Assembly: GCA_023433755.1 (NCBI GenBank)
Contig: JAEYUA010000009.1
Span: forward strand, 1-10,276
DNA from: Bacteroidota bacterium
Lineage (GTDB): Bacteria > Bacteroidota > Bacteroidia > Chitinophagales > Chitinophagaceae
DNA: 10,276 bases
Direction of reading: 5' to 3'
Shown: piece by piece, positions 6,497 to 10,276 of the stretch
Layout: each line of letters opens with the position of its first letter
How positions within the stretch are numbered: position 1 is the stretch's first letter
Notes under the pieces: generated by a model
What the model was told of the DNA's origin: nothing
The model's input: the letters and a program-made list of their open reading frames with translations, nothing else
Database searches by the model: none
Position numbers and translations under genes: made by a program

Positions 6497-7753
6497 TTAA
6501 TCGTTCAAAAATAACTGGTCTTTGTTAATAATGCCGGCCGGCCTTCCGTTTAATTCATGGCCGGTGAAAGCAGAGTTGCGGGATTTTGAGCGGCTGCCGG
6601 AAACAGTCCATCGGAGACCTGGCTGAAATAAGGTCAGGGAAGCCATTTCATTTACATCAATGCGACAAGCTTCGAGTCCAAATAGTTTGCGGGGATTAGT
6701 CGAAAATATTTCAATGATCCGGTCCTGGCTCAAGCCGGGCACAAAGGTATTAACCACAGCAAATGTTGTTTCAAGGCCTGTCATACCATAATGCGCATAT
6801 TCAAATTCCACGATTTTATGATCCTTATCCTGCGGCAGGTGATGGCTGGCCATACTATCAATGCTGCCATCTGCCAGGCCCTGCCTGAGTGCATCCACAT
6901 CAGCCTGGGAGCGAAGGGGTGGATTTAGTTTGAGATTGGTATCGTATGCTTTCAGGTCCTCATCAGTGAAACAAAGATGGTAAGGTGTTACTGAACAACT
7001 TACCCTGGCTCCCTGCTGTTTTGCTGACCGCACCAGTTCAAGTGAGCGGGCTGTTGAAATACCTGTAAAATGAATTTTAGAACCAGTATACTTCGCCAGT
7101 TCTATATCACGGGCGATCATCAGTTCTTCAGATATGGCAGGCTTGCCGGGAAGTCCGAGCCTGGTTGAAATGATCCCTTCATGCATCAGTCCAGTAGCGC
7201 TGATCGATTTATCTTCCGGCAACTGGATAATGGCTTTATCAATGGCTTTAATGTATTGCAGCGCTTTGAGCAGAAGCCCGGGTGACTGAACCGTATTCAG
7301 TCCGTCAGTAAAAGCAACAGCACCACTCTGGTGCATATCATACATTTCCGCGAGTTCTTTTCCTTCCGCGTTTTTGGTAATGGCAGCGATCGGGTGAATG
7401 TTCACAGGAAGAGATCGACTTCGCTGCACCACGTATTCAATCCCGCTTTTATTATGCAAAACAGGCTGCGTGTTGGGAAGGATCATCACATCGGTATAAC
7501 CTCCTGCTGCAGCAGCCGCGGCACCGGTTTCCATGGTCTCTTTGTATTCAAGCCCGGGATCACAGAAATGGGAGAATACATCCACCCAGCCGGGGGAAAC
7601 GCAAAGACCATCCATAGAGATTACGGTATCCGCCGTACGATCTAACTGACCTATCTCCTTGATGCGGCCATTCTGGATGAAAATATCTGCTTGTTGCTGA
7701 TGAAAAGGCGAGGAGGGATCAATAATGCTGACTTGCCTTAAGAGGATTTCCAT
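6497..7753 (-). CDS. Dihydroorotase-family amidohydrolase with degraded metal site
   Basis: A 418-residue protein clearly of the PyrC/dihydroorotase (type I) family by overall order of motifs: PGWVDVFSHFCDPGLEYKE (54-72), LPNTQP (92-97), FTDG (148-151), IHFTGIST (227-234), VTPYHL (255-260) and LNPPLRS (276-282). Many catalytic positions are changed. The usual D-x-H-x-H-x-R is Asp58-Val-Phe-Ser-His-Phe-Cys, with the first metal His and the substrate Arg lost. The ligand in H-x-E-D is Leu178 in QLPED, the His of the H-x-STA segment is Gly231, and the Asp of the T-D-H-A-P-H motif is His304 in SHHLP. It is therefore unlikely to be a working two-metal dihydroorotase. Related ligand-poor homologues are, to my knowledge, usual in Bacteroidota and are often annotated pyrC. 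It heads a tight unit with DUF4199 and GT2, and has a divergent upstream spacer with a possible promoter. Its function is unknown; a structural or regulatory role is possible. Confidence 0.88.
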   Translation of the reverse strand: MEILLRQVSIIDPSSPFHQQQADIFIQNGRIKEIGQLDRTADTVISMDGLCVSPGWVDVFSHFCDPGLEYKETMETGAAAAAAGGYTDVMILPNTQPVLHNKSGIEYVVQRSRSLPVNIHPIAAITKNAEGKELAEMYDMHQSGAVAFTDGLNTVQSPGLLLKALQYIKAIDKAIIQLPEDKSISATGLMHEGIISTRLGLPGKPAISEELMIARDIELAKYTGSKIHFTGISTARSLELVRSAKQQGARVSCSVTPYHLCFTDEDLKAYDTNLKLNPPLRSQADVDALRQGLADGSIDSMASHHLPQDKDHKIVEFEYAHYGMTGLETTFAVVNTFVPGLSQDRIIEIFSTNPRKLFGLEACRIDVNEMASLTLFQPGLRWTVSGSRSKSRNSAFTGHELNGRPAGIINKDQLFLND

Positions 7754-7760
7754 TAAGCTG

Positions 7761-7768
7761 CGAAGATA
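7761..7768 (-). promoter_or_regulatory. Possible -7 element before the dihydroorotase-like gene
   Basis: On the minus strand TATCTTCG matches TAnnTTTG at all but one fixed base and lies seven bases before the ATG at 7751-7753. A transcript starting at the usual distance would have almost no leader. No good TTTG box is found 19-21 bases upstream; that stretch is only pyrimidine-rich. Low confidence. Confidence 0.3.
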
Positions 7769-7794
7769 ATGGAAAGGGAGGAAAAAGCAGGCCT

Positions 7795-7822
7795 TTGGCT
7801 ATTGGCCATTGGCCATTGGCTG
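7795..7822. repeat. Heptanucleotide tandem repeat TTGGCYA, four units
   Basis: Four contiguous 7-base units start at 7795, 7802, 7809 and 7816: TTGGCTA, TTGGCCA twice, and TTGGCTG. The units contain the palindrome TGGCCA, and GCCATTGGC is an odd-centred palindrome, so both strands look alike. The array occupies the middle of the spacer between the divergent dihydroorotase-like and GT2 genes. It has the same unit length and a similar self-complementary design as the array at 3838-3879, but a different sequence. Confidence 0.85.
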
Positions 7823-7844
7823 ACACCGGAGAAAATAAAATTCC

Positions 7845-7852
7845 TATTATTG
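7845..7852 (+). promoter_or_regulatory. Possible -7 element before the plus-strand GT2 gene
   Basis: TATTATTG differs from TAnnTTTG at one base and ends five bases before the ATG at 7858. The nearest upstream TTGG (7816-7819, inside the heptad repeat) is 25 bases away, longer than the usual 19-21. A weak candidate that would give a leaderless or near-leaderless mRNA. Confidence 0.22.
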
Positions 7853-7857
7853 CCTGT

Positions 7858-8604
7858 ATGATCAATGGTCATAAGGTTATCGTGGTTCTTCCTGCCTATA
7901 ACGCAAGTAAAACACTGAAGCAGACTTACCTTGAAATAGACAGGTCTGTAGTGGATGAGGTCATCCTGGTAGATGATGCCAGCAGTGATAACACGCTTGA
8001 AGTGGCGAGGGAATTGGGCATTCACCACATCATCAGTCATGAAAAAAACAAAGGTTATGGTGGCAACCAGAAATCATGCTACCGAAAGGCGCTTGACCTG
8101 GGTGCCGATATCATCGTAATGCTGCATCCCGATTACCAGTATACACCAGCGCTGATTGTGCCCATGGTATCATTGATCGCCAACAAGGTTTACCCGGTGG
8201 TGCTGGGATCCAGGATCCTGGGAAAGGGAGCACTGAAAGGAGGGATGCCTCTTTATAAATATTTTTTCAACCGCCTGCTGACTGCTACTCAAAACCTGCT
8301 GATGCAGCAAAAACTTTCCGAATATCATACCGGTTACAGGGCCTATCATAAGGATGTGCTGCTGGCGATTCCGTTTGAGGATAACTCCGACGATTTTGTT
8401 TTCGACAATGAACTGCTGGCCCAGATTTTTTATAAAGGTTACGAGATCGCGGAGATCACCTGTCCCACCAAATATTTTGAAGCTGCTTCCTCCATCAATT
8501 TCAAAAGAAGTGTACAATATGGTGCAGGCGTAATGAGAGTTAGCATCCAGTATGCGCTGCAAAAATGGGGATTGAAAAAATCAAGACTTTTCCGGAACCT
8601 CTGA
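7858..8604 (+). CDS. GT2-family glycosyltransferase, soluble, DPM1-like
   Basis: A 248-residue GT-A glycosyltransferase. The frame is open back to a TTG at 7795, but that extension would translate the heptad repeat, while the ATG at 7858 puts the first strand KVIVVLPAYNAS (6-17) at the normal distance from the N-terminus, so I chose it. Motifs are ILVDDASSDNT (36-46), KGYGGNQ (65-71), LHPDYQY (89-95) where the usual metal-binding DxD is reduced to His-Pro-Asp, GSRILGKG (117-124), the acceptor-side HTGYRAY (157-163) and FDNELLAQ (182-189) with the likely catalytic acids. No membrane helix is seen, unlike the GT2 at 4985-5932. The HPD variant is, as I recall, typical of a set of polyprenyl-phosphate transferases. 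It is the only plus-strand gene here; its 3' end overlaps the minus-strand membrane protein gene by 24 bases. Donor and acceptor are unknown. Confidence 0.9.
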   Translation: MINGHKVIVVLPAYNASKTLKQTYLEIDRSVVDEVILVDDASSDNTLEVARELGIHHIISHEKNKGYGGNQKSCYRKALDLGADIIVMLHPDYQYTPALIVPMVSLIANKVYPVVLGSRILGKGALKGGMPLYKYFFNRLLTATQNLLMQQKLSEYHTGYRAYHKDVLLAIPFEDNSDDFVFDNELLAQIFYKGYEIAEITCPTKYFEAASSINFKRSVQYGAGVMRVSIQYALQKWGLKKSRLFRNL

Positions 8605-9984
8605 GGAGGCCTCCCAGTTATTGATCCGCCGGGATAGCTGCACCAGCAGCCTGCAACTCCCCATGTATAAGAGCATTAAAGGAAAGATTTTGAACAGTCC
8701 GCGTTTGGTGGAATGGTGGATATCCAGCAGGGGTAACAGGTGTCCCAGCAAAGGATAACCAAGATAGATTACCAGCACAGCATAAAGCCAGTTGCGTGAA
8801 TTGCGCGATATATGATCGATGAACACCAGGTCGAGGATCATTACCAACAGGAAGATGAAGAAAAAATAACCATAATAAAGAACGCCCTGCCAGCTCAGGA
8901 TCAGTTCCCAATTCATATCCGCGAATCTTTGCAGTAAAGCCAGCGGATCATACCATTTTGAATTGACCAGGTTGGAAACAGCATAATCAGAAGGCAGGTA
9001 ATATTTGATATAAATGGTAATGCTGAGCAGGTAACTGATCACGGAAGGAAAAATGAAAAATGCGAAAGCGCCCAGGGTTTCTTTAAGGACAGCCTGGCGT
9101 TTTTTGTAATGATGCCAGGTAATAGCAGGAAAAAGCAGGCCTGCAAAGAATAAAGTTTCTGACCGGGTATAGGTGGCGATCGCCATCAGGAGACCCGCAA
9201 AAGCCAGTTCATTTTTATGTCCCGAATGGAAATACGCATTCAGGAACCAGAATGAAAGGAAAAAATAGATGGCATTGGGAAGATCGAAAAGAGCCATGAA
9301 ACTATAAGCATACATTTCAGGAATGGCGATAAAGAAAACAAGAAGCCAGCCTGCCAGTAAACGGTGGATGAATAAACGTAAGGCATGGTATAGAAACAGC
9401 AGGAAGCTTGAATAGAGTACGAACAGCCAAACCTGTCCAAAAGGGAAACCGATATGTTTATAGATCACCTGCAAGGAAGTGAGAAAGGCCGGCTTGAATT
9501 GATTGTTGGTAGTGGAAAGATCAAGTTGGAAAACAGAGTTGATCATGGTGTTTTCCTTTACGGTGTATTCCGCAATCACTTCGGGTCCAGAATTGAGATC
9601 CCTGGGCGTAGGAGGAAGATAATAAGAACGCCAGGCGCTCACCGATACAGCGAAAATGATAAGGAGCATTGCTGGCAGCTCATATAACCGGAATTTGAAT
9701 TTTGTTTTACGGTAAATGCGCCAGAGTCTACCCCCATTAATGCCTCCCAGCCAGGACAGCAGCAAACATGCACCGAATACCCCAATCAGCACATTAATCA
9801 TACTGAGCCTGATATGCAAAAGCTGCATGATAAAAGGAATCAGTGATGACAGAGCCATTCCAAGGATCAAGGCGAGTGGGAATTTCAGTGATGATTTGAC
9901 ACGGATCCTGAACAGTGCAATGATGCCGTGTCCACCAAGGAACTGGAAAATGGTTAGCAGTATAAAAAAGATCCATGCCGTCAT
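8581..9984 (-). CDS. Polytopic membrane protein, probable GT-C-type glycosyltransferase
   Basis: A 467-residue protein with roughly ten to twelve hydrophobic helices, for example near 3-24, 34-55, 62-80, 103-118, 184-200, 209-225, 235-251, 260-287, 303-326, 370-390, 398-416 and 430-449. After the fourth helix comes a loop with PPTPRDLNSGPE (124-135); an Asp in the first large external loop (here Asp129) is the usual catalytic position of GT-C transferases, which use lipid-phosphate sugars. IATYTRSETLFFAG (269-282) resembles the helix-start TR(P/S)E pattern common in such proteins, and DIHHSTKRGL (421-430) precedes the last helix. The family call is by topology and motifs, not a clear match; an O-antigen polymerase-like role is the main alternative. 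The ATG at 9982-9984 overlaps the upstream stop by ATGA. Lipid-linked donors could come from either GT2 enzyme encoded in the window. Confidence 0.75.
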   Translation of the reverse strand: MTAWIFFILLTIFQFLGGHGIIALFRIRVKSSLKFPLALILGMALSSLIPFIMQLLHIRLSMINVLIGVFGACLLLSWLGGINGGRLWRIYRKTKFKFRLYELPAMLLIIFAVSVSAWRSYYLPPTPRDLNSGPEVIAEYTVKENTMINSVFQLDLSTTNNQFKPAFLTSLQVIYKHIGFPFGQVWLFVLYSSFLLFLYHALRLFIHRLLAGWLLVFFIAIPEMYAYSFMALFDLPNAIYFFLSFWFLNAYFHSGHKNELAFAGLLMAIATYTRSETLFFAGLLFPAITWHHYKKRQAVLKETLGAFAFFIFPSVISYLLSITIYIKYYLPSDYAVSNLVNSKWYDPLALLQRFADMNWELILSWQGVLYYGYFFFIFLLVMILDLVFIDHISRNSRNWLYAVLVIYLGYPLLGHLLPLLDIHHSTKRGLFKIFPLMLLYMGSCRLLVQLSRRINNWEASSEVPEKS

Positions 9985-10276
9985 GATCCGCCTTTTTTTA
10001 GATAAGAAGCAATGGAATCTTTAAGAACCAGTGTGTCTTTCACAGGTACAATCGTGAACCGTTTCCCATTCAGCAAAACCATATAGTTTGCTTTCATGGC
10101 CATGGGACCGTTAAAAGCAACCGTTCGCAAGCCGGTGAAGTAATAGAAAACGGCAGGTTCGGGCACCACGTAATTCAGCCCGGCTTTTTTGAAAGATGCG
10201 GATGGCGGAAGCAGCACCAGTGGGTTAGTAATTTTTTTTATCCTGAAAGAATCAGCAATCTGTTTGGAGAGGGTAT
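9981..10276 (-). CDS. C-terminal part of an unrecognised protein
   Basis: The frame is open from the right edge to a TGA at 9981-9983, giving about 97 residues of C-terminus. A GTG occurs in frame at 10215-10217, but the coding-like sequence continues upstream of it to the edge, so the true start lies outside the window. The visible part has no membrane helix and alternates hydrophobic and charged residues; VPEPAVFYYFTGLRT and NYMVLLNGKRFTIVPV suggest a small alpha/beta or beta-rich soluble domain. Such a soluble tail can follow the helices of a membrane glycosyltransferase, and the ATGA overlap with the next, GT-C-like gene would fit this, but I cannot assign a family. Confidence 0.7.
   Translation of the reverse strand, partial: TLSKQIADSFRIKKITNPLVLLPPSASFKKAGLNYVVPEPAVFYYFTGLRTVAFNGPMAMKANYMVLLNGKRFTIVPVKDTLVLKDSIASYLKKGGS

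Noticed and set aside
7795..7857. N-terminal extension of the plus-strand GT2 from a TTG start
   Set aside because: It would translate the 7-bp repeat and a low-complexity stretch; the ATG at 7858 gives a normal GT2 N-terminus.
7753..8040. Minus-strand open frame of 95 codons across the divergent spacer and GT2 start
   Set aside because: It overlaps the clear GT2 gene antisense, includes the repeat, and has no recognisable domain.
10215..10217. GTG as the true start of the right-edge gene
   Set aside because: The frame stays open and protein-like upstream of it to the window edge, so the gene is best read as truncated.

Overview
The window looks like a chromosomal surface-glycan locus from a Bacteroidota member, most likely Chitinophagaceae or a close relative. 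The grounds are a DUF4199 membrane protein, the Bacteroidota-type dihydroorotase-like protein, the GDP-heptose gene set, the lack of obvious Shine-Dalgarno sequences, and AT-rich boxes resembling the Bacteroidota -7 element TAnnTTTG. This assignment is by eye. No RNA gene, insertion sequence, integrase or CRISPR array was seen. Coding density is very high and no stretch above about 105 bases lacks a gene.

Layout, from the right edge in the direction of minus-strand transcription. (i) 10276-8581: the C-terminal part of an unrecognised protein, overlapping by ATGA with a 467-residue polytopic membrane protein that resembles GT-C glycosyltransferases. (ii) 7858-8604 on the plus strand: a soluble GT2 glycosyltransferase whose 3' end overlaps the membrane protein gene tail to tail by 24 bases. 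(iii) A 104-base divergent spacer containing a 7-bp tandem repeat. (iv) 7753-3861, minus: a tightly packed unit of a dihydroorotase-family protein with a degraded metal site, DUF4199, a DPM1-like GT2 with two C-terminal membrane helices, and a GT4 glycosyltransferase; the last three are linked by ATGA and TAATG overlaps. (v) A 55-base spacer with a second 7-bp tandem repeat that folds into a hairpin and runs into the GT4 stop codon. (vi) 3805-899, minus: hddA (GHMP heptose-7-phosphate kinase), gmhA (sedoheptulose-7-phosphate isomerase) and a fused hddC-gmhB (guanylyltransferase plus HAD phosphatase). (vii) 812-1, minus: a secreted protein of unknown function, cut by the left edge.

How the genes fit together: hddA, gmhA and the fusion supply all four activities needed to turn sedoheptulose 7-phosphate into GDP-D-glycero-alpha-D-manno-heptose, in three genes. 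The neighbouring GT4 and GT2 enzymes are candidates to use that donor or a polyprenyl-linked sugar; the GT-C-like protein could be a membrane-side transferase. No polymerase, flippase or export gene is visible, so this is probably part of a larger locus.

Most worth a second look are the two heptanucleotide repeat cassettes, the ligand-poor dihydroorotase homologue coupled to DUF4199 and GT2, and the phosphatase half of the fusion, which lacks the GmhB zinc loop. I did not find a system I could confidently call new.
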